Source: Synergistota bacterium (GTDB lineage: Bacteria; Synergistota; JAGHAJ01). From it: a stretch of DNA of 7,869 bases. The DNA lies in the NCBI GenBank assembly GCA_021161545.1, contig JAGHAJ010000176.1, forward strand, positions 1 to 7,869, read 5' to 3'. The notes under the pieces were generated by a model. That model searched no databases. It was not told where the DNA came from and saw only the letters and a program-made list of their open reading frames with translations. A program made the position numbers and the translations under genes. Position 1 is the stretch's first letter. Each line of letters opens with the position of its first letter. Positions 1-6,541 of the stretch are shown here, one piece after another.

Positions 1-127
1 CATACTCTCAAAAGGTGATAAATATGTCTATGCTCAGTACCATGCCTCATAATTCCTGTAAAATGCTATGAGGTAAACTTCACGAAGATGGAGCTTAACT
101 ATCTGAATAGGATGATGGATATGTACA
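1..127. other. Gene-free left edge, possible tail of an upstream gene
   Basis: No recognisable gene lies here. Two + frames are open from the window edge and soon stop: one at TAA 50-52, whose last residues read KGDKYVYAQYHAS, and one at TGA 69-71. Either could be the end of an upstream gene, but the visible tail is too short to identify. All - frames are closed by several stops. No strong terminator hairpin was seen. The stretch ends at the promoter of the next gene. Confidence 0.4.
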
Positions 128-136
128 TGCTATAAT
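128..136 (+). promoter_or_regulatory. Extended -10 promoter for the HD-GYP gene
   Basis: TGCTATAAT matches the consensus extended -10 element (TGn followed by a perfect TATAAT). No convincing -35 box lies 16-18 bases upstream, as expected for extended -10 promoters. Transcription would start near position 143, giving a leader of about 28 bases before the TTG start codon at 171. This is a sequence match only. Confidence 0.55.
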
Positions 137-154
137 ATATTAGCATCCTGAAAT

Positions 155-160
155 AGGAGG
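155..160 (+). promoter_or_regulatory. Ribosome binding site supporting a TTG start
   Basis: AGGAGG, a near-perfect Shine-Dalgarno sequence, lies ten bases before the TTG at 171. It is the reason for choosing this TTG start. The protein that results begins with a short Lys/Arg-rich segment followed at once by a hydrophobic helix, as expected for a signal anchor. Confidence 0.7.
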
Positions 161-170
161 TGCTAACAAG

Positions 171-1883
171 TTGAAAAAGACATCCTTGAAAAGGTGTATA
201 ACCACTATGCTCATACTCACCATCGTAGCTATTGGTATAATAGCATTCTTCTTGATAAAATCGGAAGTCTACACGGCTAAGATGCGCTCGCTGGAGCAAA
301 CGATAGATAAAAATCTGTTATCCATAAAGAGCAGAAAAGGGAAAGAAAAGGCCCTCACAGGTATGGAGAAAACTCTAAGAAAGATAGAAGGTATGGTGCC
401 AAGATACAGAATTAAGGCATCCAACATAAGGTCTGAGATAGCAAACCTACTCAAAGAGAAACAGATAGATACAAAGGATGTAAGGGTGATGGCTTCAAAG
501 GTAAGGAAAATCATTCTACACTCCGCCATTGGGTACTCAAGAAGCATAACCATAATAGTCCTAATAACACTGGGTGGATTTGCCATACTGCTCTATTATC
601 TCATACTCCTACCACAACAAGCTCTCGTAAAAGGTGTAAGCCGGCTTGCAAGACTCGCAAAAAACCTACAGATAGCAGATTACTTGAGCAAAAAAGAACT
701 CCCGTTCTCCGAGCTGGATACACTCATCAATTCACACAATCATCTGCTTGAGAACGCAAAAGTACACACGGCATTACTTGAATCCGCCGTAAAGGCAGAC
801 ACTCCTGAAGAACTCACAGAAGAGCTGTTCAAGGAGCTAAAGAAACATATAAACATCAGCAGAATCTCATTCGCCAGTGTGCACGAAAACCGTTTCGTCA
901 TACGAGCGACTTTTAGAGATTATGAAGAAAGCAACATTGACATAGGGTTTTCGGGAAGGCTAAGTCAGGAGATCTTGACGAACATAGGGGCAGAAAAAGA
1001 AATCATAATCATAGATGACATGTCTGAGTATGTAAAGAAGTTCCCCAATTCCAAATATGCAAACACGCTCTTGAAGGAAGGTATGTCAGCATTAGTATTG
1101 TTCCCGATATACAAGGGAGAAAATTGCATAGGCCTCCTCATATTTGGATTCGCACGAAAAGAGGATATAAATGAAAGAAATCTCAAGCATCTGCAGTTTA
1201 CAAGCTACCTTACAAATGTCCTGTATCAAAAGGCTACGCTGATAGAAAGCCTCTTAGTAAACACCATATTTGGATTCGCAAGACTTGTTGAACAAAAGGA
1301 TAAAGAAACTGCCATGCACCTGCAGAGAATGGCACATTATTCAAGGGCTATAGCCACAAAACTCATAGGGCATCCCGAATTCACAATCCTGACACCCCTT
1401 GTAGTACAACAGGTATTTGAACAAGCCCCCTTACACGACATAGGAAAGGTAGGCATTCCTGAATCCATACTGCTAAAGCCCACCCAGCTAACCAGAGAAG
1501 AGTTTGAAATTATGAAACAGCACACCATCATAGGCTACAATATACTACAGGAAATAGACAACAAGATAGTAGAAAGCTACGGAAAACCATTCTTTGAAGT
1601 AGGTAAACGCATAGCAAGGCACCACCATGAAAGGTGGGATGGGACTGGGTATCCAGACGGATTAAAGGGCAAGGAGATACCCCCGTGTGCACGTATAGTA
1701 GCTGTAGCAGACGTGTTTGATGCACTTACGACAAAGAGGACATACAAAGAGGCATTCAACTATGATTATTCAGTTAATACCATAGTCAAGGCGTCCGGCA
1801 CTCAATTTGACCCCAATGTAATAGAGGCATTTATGAAAGCGCAAAACGAGATAAGAAACATATACAATGAGTTCAGGGATTAA
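171..1883 (+). CDS. Membrane-anchored GAF/HD-GYP protein, predicted c-di-GMP phosphodiesterase
   Basis: This is a 570-residue sensor protein predicted to hydrolyse cyclic-di-GMP in the cytoplasm. A basic N-terminus precedes a membrane helix at about 10-30. A mostly helical stretch of about 95 residues (31-124), probably outside the membrane, is followed by a second helix at about 125-148. A GAF-like domain spans about 200-350, and the HD-GYP domain fills about 360-570. The HD-GYP signature is complete: H383, H422-D423 in LHDIGKVGIP, H451, H484-H485 with E487, RWDGTGYP at 488-495 (GYP 493-495), and D514 in VAVADVFDALT. All expected metal-binding and GYP residues are present, so it should be active; this is inferred from family knowledge. 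No GGDEF, EAL, PAS or receiver domain was seen. The input it senses is unknown. It has its own promoter and is not obviously co-transcribed with rpmB. Confidence 0.93.
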   Translation: MKKTSLKRCITTMLILTIVAIGIIAFFLIKSEVYTAKMRSLEQTIDKNLLSIKSRKGKEKALTGMEKTLRKIEGMVPRYRIKASNIRSEIANLLKEKQIDTKDVRVMASKVRKIILHSAIGYSRSITIIVLITLGGFAILLYYLILLPQQALVKGVSRLARLAKNLQIADYLSKKELPFSELDTLINSHNHLLENAKVHTALLESAVKADTPEELTEELFKELKKHINISRISFASVHENRFVIRATFRDYEESNIDIGFSGRLSQEILTNIGAEKEIIIIDDMSEYVKKFPNSKYANTLLKEGMSALVLFPIYKGENCIGLLIFGFARKEDINERNLKHLQFTSYLTNVLYQKATLIESLLVNTIFGFARLVEQKDKETAMHLQRMAHYSRAIATKLIGHPEFTILTPLVVQQVFEQAPLHDIGKVGIPESILLKPTQLTREEFEIMKQHTIIGYNILQEIDNKIVESYGKPFFEVGKRIARHHHERWDGTGYPDGLKGKEIPPCARIVAVADVFDALTTKRTYKEAFNYDYSVNTIVKASGTQFDPNVIEAFMKAQNEIRNIYNEFRD

Positions 1884-1934
1884 AGCAGAGAAGAAGCGAA
1901 GCAGGTGTGAAAGCACCCATCGGGATTTATGGGG

Positions 1935-1963
1935 TTGCGTGAAGGTAAAAAGTATGGTAAAAT
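1935..1963 (+). promoter_or_regulatory. Promoter of rpmB
   Basis: A -35 element TTGCGT (1935-1940), a 17-base spacer and a -10 element TAAAAT (1958-1963) form a good sigma-70-type promoter. TG at 1955-1956 adds an extended -10 feature. Transcription would begin near 1970, about 35 bases before the rpmB start codon. Confidence 0.65.
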
Positions 1964-1972
1964 GCTTTCTGC

Positions 1973-1986
1973 CTTTGAAATCAAAG
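1973..1986 (+). repeat. Short palindrome in the rpmB leader
   Basis: CTTTGA and TCAAAG are perfect inverted repeats separated by AA. They lie just after the predicted transcription start and a few bases before the ribosome binding site. The spacing is too short for a stable RNA hairpin (two-base loop), so if functional it would more likely be a DNA operator. It may also be chance in this A+T-rich leader. Confidence 0.3.
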
Positions 1987-1990
1987 TCTT

Positions 1991-1997
1991 AGGAGGG
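1991..1997 (+). promoter_or_regulatory. Ribosome binding site of rpmB
   Basis: AGGAGGG lies seven bases before the ATG at 2005. It is a strong Shine-Dalgarno at ideal spacing, as expected for a highly expressed ribosomal protein gene. Confidence 0.75.
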
Positions 1998-2004
1998 AAT
2001 ATAT

Positions 2005-2196
2005 ATGGCTCATAGGTGCGAAATATGCGGGAAAGGACCTGTTACAGGACATAGGGTAAGTCATTCCAATATAAAAACAAAGAGAAAATGGTTACCCAAT
2101 GTGCAAAGGGTCAAAATCGTGGAAAACGGCAAAGTAAGACGCGCATGGGTGTGTACTTCCTGCCTTAAGAAGGGACTGGTTCAGAGAGCTATTTAA
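2005..2196 (+). CDS. rpmB: 50S ribosomal protein L28, zinc-ribbon (C+) form
   Basis: L28 is a structural protein of the large ribosomal subunit. The 63-residue product has the normal length and typical sequence: [18 protein letters not shown] near the start, then the basic [15 protein letters not shown] stretch. Two Cys pairs, C5-x2-C8 and C50-x2-C53, mark the zinc-binding form of L28; some bacteria carry a Cys-less paralogue that replaces it under zinc limitation. The gene is monocistronic with its own promoter and strong ribosome binding site. Its TAA stop (2194-2196) overlaps the stop codon of the converging thiN gene. No rpmG or other ribosomal gene adjoins it. Confidence 0.97.
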   Translation: MAHRCEICGKGPVTGHRVSHSNIKTKRKWLPNVQRVKIVENGKVRRAWVCTSCLKKGLVQRAI

Positions 2197-2867
2197 AGGA
2201 ATCGGTGGGGGATCACCGATTCCTCACCATTCTTAAATGCAACAACAAGTAAAATCCCCTTTTTAACCTCTATCTTTACTTTCTTGGCTGTGGCAACATT
2301 GCTTACCCCATATGGGAAACCTATCTCCATTATAGAATTATCCAGCTTATACCTTAGTCCCTCACCAGAAATTCCTTCCACTCTCTCCGTAAATGGGAGC
2401 AAAGAGAGGGTCGCCCCAATACTCATCTCCAGCTCCACACCTTTATCCAATAAAAAGATAGAAAGCTCGTGTGTATCTATGACAAACGGTATCCCAAACT
2501 CAAGTGACATAGAAAGCAAGTGTAGGTTTGCAAGGGTATGGTCTATCCTGTTCCCTATCGCACCCCATATAACAACCTCATCTACTCCATCATCTATAGC
2601 ATACTCAAGCGCCAAACACGAGTCTGTCTTGTCCTTGTCGGTAGGGTATTTATTCACAATAACTCCTAACTCAAGATAATAACTCAGAATATCCTCCTCT
2701 ATGGAGTCAAGGTCACCTACTATAACATCTGGCTTTAATCCTATCCTGTAAAGGTAGTTAGCCCCACCATCCGCAGCTACAAGGAGTTTATAATCGTGCT
2801 TTCCCCTATAGTAGTCAAGCCCATTCCAGGCTCCATTCAGAGCAACTACTCCCCTATTATAACGCAT
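2193..2867 (-). CDS. thiN: Thiamine pyrophosphokinase
   Basis: ThiN transfers pyrophosphate from ATP to thiamine, giving thiamine pyrophosphate, the cytoplasmic cofactor. The 224-residue product shows the family motifs in order: AADGGANYL (31-39), [11 protein letters not shown] (46-56), [13 protein letters not shown] (75-87) and [14 protein letters not shown] (105-118). A C-terminal substrate-binding half follows, with [19 protein letters not shown] (155-173) and GVSN (187-190). The ATG at 2867 lies inside the end of ftsK, an 11-base overlap, so translation is probably coupled; the upstream GGAAGAGAG is only a fair ribosome binding site. It is the last gene of the - strand operon. The beta-strand ending at about residue 212 is where I would expect the protein to finish, yet it runs on for about 12 more residues encoded by the hairpin at the convergent junction. 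Confidence 0.94.
   Translation of the reverse strand: MRYNRGVVALNGAWNGLDYYRGKHDYKLLVAADGGANYLYRIGLKPDVIVGDLDSIEEDILSYYLELGVIVNKYPTDKDKTDSCLALEYAIDDGVDEVVIWGAIGNRIDHTLANLHLLSMSLEFGIPFVIDTHELSIFLLDKGVELEMSIGATLSLLPFTERVEGISGEGLRYKLDNSIMEIGFPYGVSNVATAKKVKIEVKKGILLVVAFKNGEESVIPHRFL
2197..2224. terminator. Hairpin at the rpmB/thiN convergent junction, possible bidirectional terminator
   Basis: AGGAATCGGTG (2197-2207) and CACCGATTCCT (2214-2224) form a perfect 11-bp inverted repeat with a six-base loop. It starts on the base after the rpmB stop. On the opposite strand it lies within the last codons of thiN. T-runs are poor both ways: CATTCTT follows on the + strand, and TTTAAAT at the stop codon follows on the - strand. 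Its position between two convergent genes argues for a terminator or an mRNA 3' end-protecting stem serving both, but the weak U-tract lowers certainty. Confidence 0.6.
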
Positions 2868-4935
2868 GATTGCTCTCTTCCAACATGGTTCTCAGTTTTT
2901 CCTCTTCTACAATCAGTTTTCTTGGCTTTGCACCATCTGCCTCTCCTATAATACCCATAGCCTCCATGTTATCCACCATTCGACTCGCCCTGTTATATCC
3001 TATGCCAAGCCGCCTCTGAAGATAGGAAGCAGATACCTTCTTGTTTTCAAGCAGTATCTCAAGTGCTTTAGTAAATAGTGGATCTGCGTCCACTACTTCC
3101 CGTAAATCTGCATCCACACCATTATTTGTCAAATTCATCAAGTCTCCCTGTGCTTCCTGAGGATAATTCTCCTTGAAGAATTTCATCATCTTCCTTATCT
3201 CTTTTTCACTGATGTAAGGGGACTGAACCCTCAAAGGTTTCGAGAGGTAAGGAGCAACAAAGAGCATGTCTCCCTTGCCAAGTAGCTTCTCTGCACCTGA
3301 GACGTCAAGGATAGTCCTTGAATCCGTCTGAGATGGAAGTGTAAAGGCTATTCTTGCAGGTATGTTTGCCTTTATCAACCCCGTAACCACATTTACAGAG
3401 GGCCTCTGCGTGGCCACCACGAGGTGTATTCCTGTAGCCCTTGCCATCTGAGCTATTCTGCATATAGAAGCCTCAACCTCTTTCGGGCTCGTCATCATAA
3501 GGTCTGCAAGCTCATCTATTATTATGACTACATAGGGTAATATCTCTCCTTCCTGCTCATTTGCAACATACTGGTTATACCCCTTTATATCTCTTACCCC
3601 CACACCAGAGAACATATCGTATCTTCTTTCCATCTCAGCTATCACCCACTTCAGCCCTTTAGATGCCTTCTTAGGATCCGTAATGACAGGCGCAAGCAAG
3701 TGGGGTAGTCCATTGTAAAGAGTAAGTTCTACCCTTTTGGGGTCAACCATTATAAACCTCACATCCCCTGGAGTCGATTTATATAGAAGACTAACTATAA
3801 GACTGTTTATATAGACGCTCTTACCTGAACCTGTAGAACCAGCTATAAGTAGATGAGGTAGTTCGTCCAATGACATCACAAGGGGCCTACCTCCCACATC
3901 CTCACCCAACGCAACAGTGAGTCTGGACGCAGAGGTAGAGAATGCCTTGCTGGATATGATAGAGCTCAGATAGACCACCCGTCTCCTTTTGTTAGGCACC
4001 TCTATACCAACAAAGGGCTTACCTGGTATAGGTGCCTCTATTCTTATGGAAGCTGCCGCCAGTGCAAGAGCTATCTCCCGATTAAGCCCCACTATTTTGC
4101 TCATCTTGGTGCCAGGGGACGGTTCAAGCTCATACCTCCTCACAGTAGGACCTACTTCCACCCTCTCCACTCTCGCCTCCACACCAAATTCAAGCAATGT
4201 CTCCTCAAGCTTTTTCTTCTCTTCCTGCCAATCCTCATCAAAATGGTCCTTCTCCTGCGGCCAAGACAAGAGCTCCATAGGGGGCAACATGTTCTCACCA
4301 TAGACTGGGACAATCTTTTCTCCGGCAGGTTCCTCCTTATGCTCCTCAACATCTTCCTGAAACACTACCTGCTTTTTTCTCGTAGTCTTCCTCGTCTTCT
4401 TTTTCTTTTTCGTTCCTTTTTCATCGACAGCTACTTCCATTTCCTCAGGTTTTTCTGCCCTCTTAAGGCCCTTAAGCACACCAACCAGTGGAAAACCAAG
4501 AAATATAGATGAAATCAAAATCAAAACAACTAAGACAATTACTGTACCTGTTGTGCCAAACAATCTAAGGAAAAGAGATGTAAAAAGGTAACCTGCTACA
4601 CCCCCACCCCCACCAACATGGGTAATAATATACCTGCTTGGCGGTGGAACTATAAGGGTAAACACCACCATGCCCGATACACTCATAAACACTATCCCCA
4701 ACCATATCAAAGCAGTATTCTCTATGGGATAACCCCTAAGTTTATAATAACCATACAGGACCAAAAACGCCAGTAGGACATATATCCCACTGCCAAACAT
4801 CATCCTGAGCCCTCCATTTATAAGAGAGCCAACTACACCCATTGGATAACCCAAGAGTGCAAAAAGAATAAAAGAGGAAATAGCTATTATGAGGATTCCA
4901 TGTATTCTACTCTTCCATGTAGCATCCATGAGCAA
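2857..4935 (-). CDS. ftsK: FtsK/SpoIIIE-family DNA translocase
   Basis: This membrane-anchored ATPase pumps chromosomal DNA through the division septum. Of its 692 residues, about 11-155 hold four or five membrane helices. A short, charged linker (about 157-240) includes a Lys/Arg-rich run at 176-188. The alpha/beta translocase domains follow, with the Walker A motif AGSTGSGKS (365-373), the MVDPKRVEL motif (396-404), Walker B VVIIIDELADLM (469-480; D474, E475) and ATQRPS (508-513). The C-terminal winged-helix gamma domain (about 615-680, with YLQRRLGIGYNRASRMVDNM) would read polar DNA motifs and, in many bacteria, activate XerCD. The short linker makes it SpoIIIE-like in size rather than like the about 1,330-residue E. 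coli FtsK. I chose the TTG at 4935, directly after the tldD stop, because of its ribosome binding site; an ATG two codons downstream (4929) is possible. Confidence 0.95.
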   Translation of the reverse strand: MLMDATWKSRIHGILIIAISSFILFALLGYPMGVVGSLINGGLRMMFGSGIYVLLAFLVLYGYYKLRGYPIENTALIWLGIVFMSVSGMVVFTLIVPPPSRYIITHVGGGGGVAGYLFTSLFLRLFGTTGTVIVLVVLILISSIFLGFPLVGVLKGLKRAEKPEEMEVAVDEKGTKKKKKTRKTTRKKQVVFQEDVEEHKEEPAGEKIVPVYGENMLPPMELLSWPQEKDHFDEDWQEEKKKLEETLLEFGVEARVERVEVGPTVRRYELEPSPGTKMSKIVGLNREIALALAAASIRIEAPIPGKPFVGIEVPNKRRRVVYLSSIISSKAFSTSASRLTVALGEDVGGRPLVMSLDELPHLLIAGSTGSGKSVYINSLIVSLLYKSTPGDVRFIMVDPKRVELTLYNGLPHLLAPVITDPKKASKGLKWVIAEMERRYDMFSGVGVRDIKGYNQYVANEQEGEILPYVVIIIDELADLMMTSPKEVEASICRIAQMARATGIHLVVATQRPSVNVVTGLIKANIPARIAFTLPSQTDSRTILDVSGAEKLLGKGDMLFVAPYLSKPLRVQSPYISEKEIRKMMKFFKENYPQEAQGDLMNLTNNGVDADLREVVDADPLFTKALEILLENKKVSASYLQRRLGIGYNRASRMVDNMEAMGIIGEADGAKPRKLIVEEEKLRTMLEESNHAL

Positions 4936-6306
4936 CTATATGGCAGTCCCTCCTACTGTAAGTTCTGGCACCAAAATGGTAGGTTGTGCATCAGTTACAG
5001 GAACACCCTGGCCATCTTTACCACAGGTGCCTATCTGGAAGTCCAGTTTCTTCCCTATGGCCTTTATACTCTTTAAAACCTCAGGACCATTACCCGCTAT
5101 GGTAGCACCCTTTATCGGACCGCCAACTTTACCCCCTTTTATAGTATAGCCCTCCAGAACCTTAAAAACAAAATCACCAGTTGTAGGATTAACCTGTCCT
5201 CCCCCCATTTTCTTCACAAGGATACCTTCTTTTACCATGTCTACAATCTCATCGTCCTCCATGTTACCCGGTAAAAGGAACGTGTTCGTCATCCTTGGAA
5301 TGGGATAAAATTTAAAGGATTCTCTCCTACCATTTCCCGTGAGTGGCCACCCTGTAATACGAGACATAAGCCTGTCCGTCATATAACCTTTCAAAATTCC
5401 GTCCTCTATAAGAATATTTCTCTTAGTTTTTACCCCTTCCCCATCAAAGTGGGAACTTCCCCACAATCCTTTCATAGTTCCATCATCTACAAGTGTAACA
5501 AGCTCGCTTGCAACCGTTTGACCAAGCCTATTTGCATATACAGAGGACTCCTTTACAACAATGTCTGCCTCAAGCCCATGCCCCACAGCTTCATGAACAA
5601 TCGTCCCTCCAGCAGTAGCAGACATCACGACAGGCATCTTCCCCACAGGAGCAGGAGCTGCATCTAACATAAGTACTGCCCTCCTTAGAGCCTTAGCAGC
5701 AACATCCTTAGCAGATACATCATTAAAAAGCTCCCATCCACCAACTATACCTATTGCCTCCCTGCCGGTTTGCAACTCTTCATCCCTCTGAACAACCACA
5801 TTCACAACAAACAGCACCCGTTTCTTTTCCTCCCTAACCCATAACCCATCACTATTTGCAATCTCTACTATAGCACTGGAATCCATAAGATTAACCGTAA
5901 CCTGCCTAAGAAGCTTACCCTCACTCCATAGAAAGTTATCTATACCCCTCACAAGTTCAGTTTTGGCATCCATGGAAACACTATCCGGGTCCACGAGAAA
6001 CCCCATCATCTCAGTATGGGGTTGAGGAGGTAATACTACTCTTTCCTTCTGCTCCTTAACACTACCAATGAGCTCCTTTGCAACACCCATAATAGCATGT
6101 TCGCTTATGTCTGATGTATGCGCATAGTACGTCCTTTCTCCCTTTATCAACCTAAGCCCTACCCCTATACCTTCACCCCTAATAGCTCTATACAACTTTC
6201 TGTCTTCCATACCAACCCTTGTACTGTGTCCCAATGAAAAGTACACTTCAACCCAATCACCATAAGGCAAAAGCAGGTCAATTACCTTCTCCCACAACTC
6301 TTTCAT
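4936..6306 (-). CDS. tldD: TldD/PmbA-family metalloprotease (TldD type)
   Basis: TldD is the zinc-protease subunit which, with TldE (PmbA), degrades or trims unfolded peptides; in E. coli the pair matures microcin B17 and degrades the CcdA antitoxin. The 456-residue product carries the catalytic HExxxH motif HEAVGHGLEAD (238-248; H238, E239, H243). The C-terminal signature GTCGKDGQGVPVTDAQP (426-442) includes C428, the probable further metal ligand, and VGGT follows at 451-454. This identifies the catalytic TldD side rather than TldE, which lacks the zinc site. The ATG at 6306 is supported by GAAGGTG seven bases upstream (6314-6320) and lies 29 bases inside the preceding DUF4911 gene. Its TAG stop is followed at once by the ftsK start. 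No tldE is in the window; it may lie elsewhere, or the enzyme may work as a homomer. Its natural substrate is unknown. Confidence 0.93.
   Translation of the reverse strand: MKELWEKVIDLLLPYGDWVEVYFSLGHSTRVGMEDRKLYRAIRGEGIGVGLRLIKGERTYYAHTSDISEHAIMGVAKELIGSVKEQKERVVLPPQPHTEMMGFLVDPDSVSMDAKTELVRGIDNFLWSEGKLLRQVTVNLMDSSAIVEIANSDGLWVREEKKRVLFVVNVVVQRDEELQTGREAIGIVGGWELFNDVSAKDVAAKALRRAVLMLDAAPAPVGKMPVVMSATAGGTIVHEAVGHGLEADIVVKESSVYANRLGQTVASELVTLVDDGTMKGLWGSSHFDGEGVKTKRNILIEDGILKGYMTDRLMSRITGWPLTGNGRRESFKFYPIPRMTNTFLLPGNMEDDEIVDMVKEGILVKKMGGGQVNPTTGDFVFKVLEGYTIKGGKVGGPIKGATIAGNGPEVLKSIKAIGKKLDFQIGTCGKDGQGVPVTDAQPTILVPELTVGGTAI
4948..4954 (-). promoter_or_regulatory. Ribosome binding site of ftsK inside the end of tldD
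   Basis: Read on the - strand this is AGGAGGG, embedded in the last codons of tldD (the GGT segment of VGGTAI). It lies 12 bases before the TTG at 4935 and 18 before the ATG at 4929. The shorter distance favours the TTG start, though it is slightly longer than optimal. Confidence 0.55.
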
Positions 6307-6541
6307 TCACATTCACCTTCTTTAACTCTATTCCTTCTTCTCTCAACGCACTTACAACAGCCATCACATCATCGACAAAGTCGGGTGCAACCATCACTCT
6401 TATTATTGCCATATCCTTATCTACTGTCTGGGTTATTGCTATACCCTCATAAGCCTCAAATATTATAGCAACATAAAATATGTGTTGTCTCTGTGTCTCG
6501 AAGAAGAGGTCTATCGTATCGATCCTATTTTCGGCGTTCAT
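6278..6541 (-). CDS. DUF4911 domain protein of unknown function
   Basis: The 87-residue product resembles the small DUF4911 family: an N-terminal segment IDLFFETQRQHIFYVAIIFEAYEGIAI, then VDKDMAIIRVMVAPDFVDDVMAVVSALREEG and a short polar tail. The pattern of beta-strands and helices, with the EAYEG motif at about residues 29-33, suggests a compact ferredoxin-like or ACT-like regulatory fold; that fold is my inference. There is no signal peptide, Cys pair or membrane helix, so it is probably cytoplasmic. It starts 17 bases inside mltG and ends 29 bases inside tldD, so it is firmly part of the operon. The start at 6541 has only a weak ribosome binding site (GAGGT, 12 bases upstream) and may rely on coupling to mltG. 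The family name is recalled from its sequence pattern, not searched. Confidence 0.7.
   Translation of the reverse strand: MNAENRIDTIDLFFETQRQHIFYVAIIFEAYEGIAITQTVDKDMAIIRVMVAPDFVDDVMAVVSALREEGIELKKVNVNERVVGEGN
6314..6320 (-). promoter_or_regulatory. Ribosome binding site of tldD
   Basis: GAAGGTG on the - strand, seven bases before the ATG at 6306 and inside the DUF4911 gene. It supports this tldD start despite the 29-base overlap, which leaves no room for a separate promoter. Confidence 0.6.

Larger units (their letters stand above)
1884..2004 (+). other. Spacer between the HD-GYP gene and rpmB
   Basis: This 121-base spacer contains two short, mutually exclusive hairpins. The first is GGTGT/GCACC (1904-1908 and 1913-1917) around a GAAA tetraloop. 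The second is CCCAT/ATGGG (1916-1920 and 1929-1933) with an eight-base loop. Neither is followed by a T-run, so neither is a convincing intrinsic terminator. The right half holds the rpmB promoter and ribosome binding site. I could not match the stretch to a known riboswitch class. Confidence 0.4.

Noticed and set aside
1-170. Possible cyclic-di-GMP or other riboswitch upstream of the HD-GYP gene
   Set aside because: The predicted leader is only about 28 bases, and I see none of the conserved riboswitch core sequences.
269-586. A 105-codon open frame on the - strand
   Set aside because: It is opposite the membrane and sensor part of the HD-GYP gene. Its hydrophobic composition reflects the complementary strand of membrane-helix codons.
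2284-2679. A 131-codon open frame on the + strand, rich in Ser and Pro
   Set aside because: It is antisense to the conserved part of thiN and has low-complexity Ser-rich composition typical of a shadow frame. There is no ribosome binding site worth noting.
2857-2867. The 11-base ftsK/thiN overlap as a sign of a frameshifted or fused gene
   Set aside because: Both proteins have complete, well-conserved ends at this point, so this is a normal operon overlap.
4396-4430. Several runs of five A in the ftsK linker, considered as a programmed frameshift or slippage site
   Set aside because: The runs encode a Lys-rich linker common in this family, are shorter than usual slippage sites, and the frame continues intact into the motor domain.
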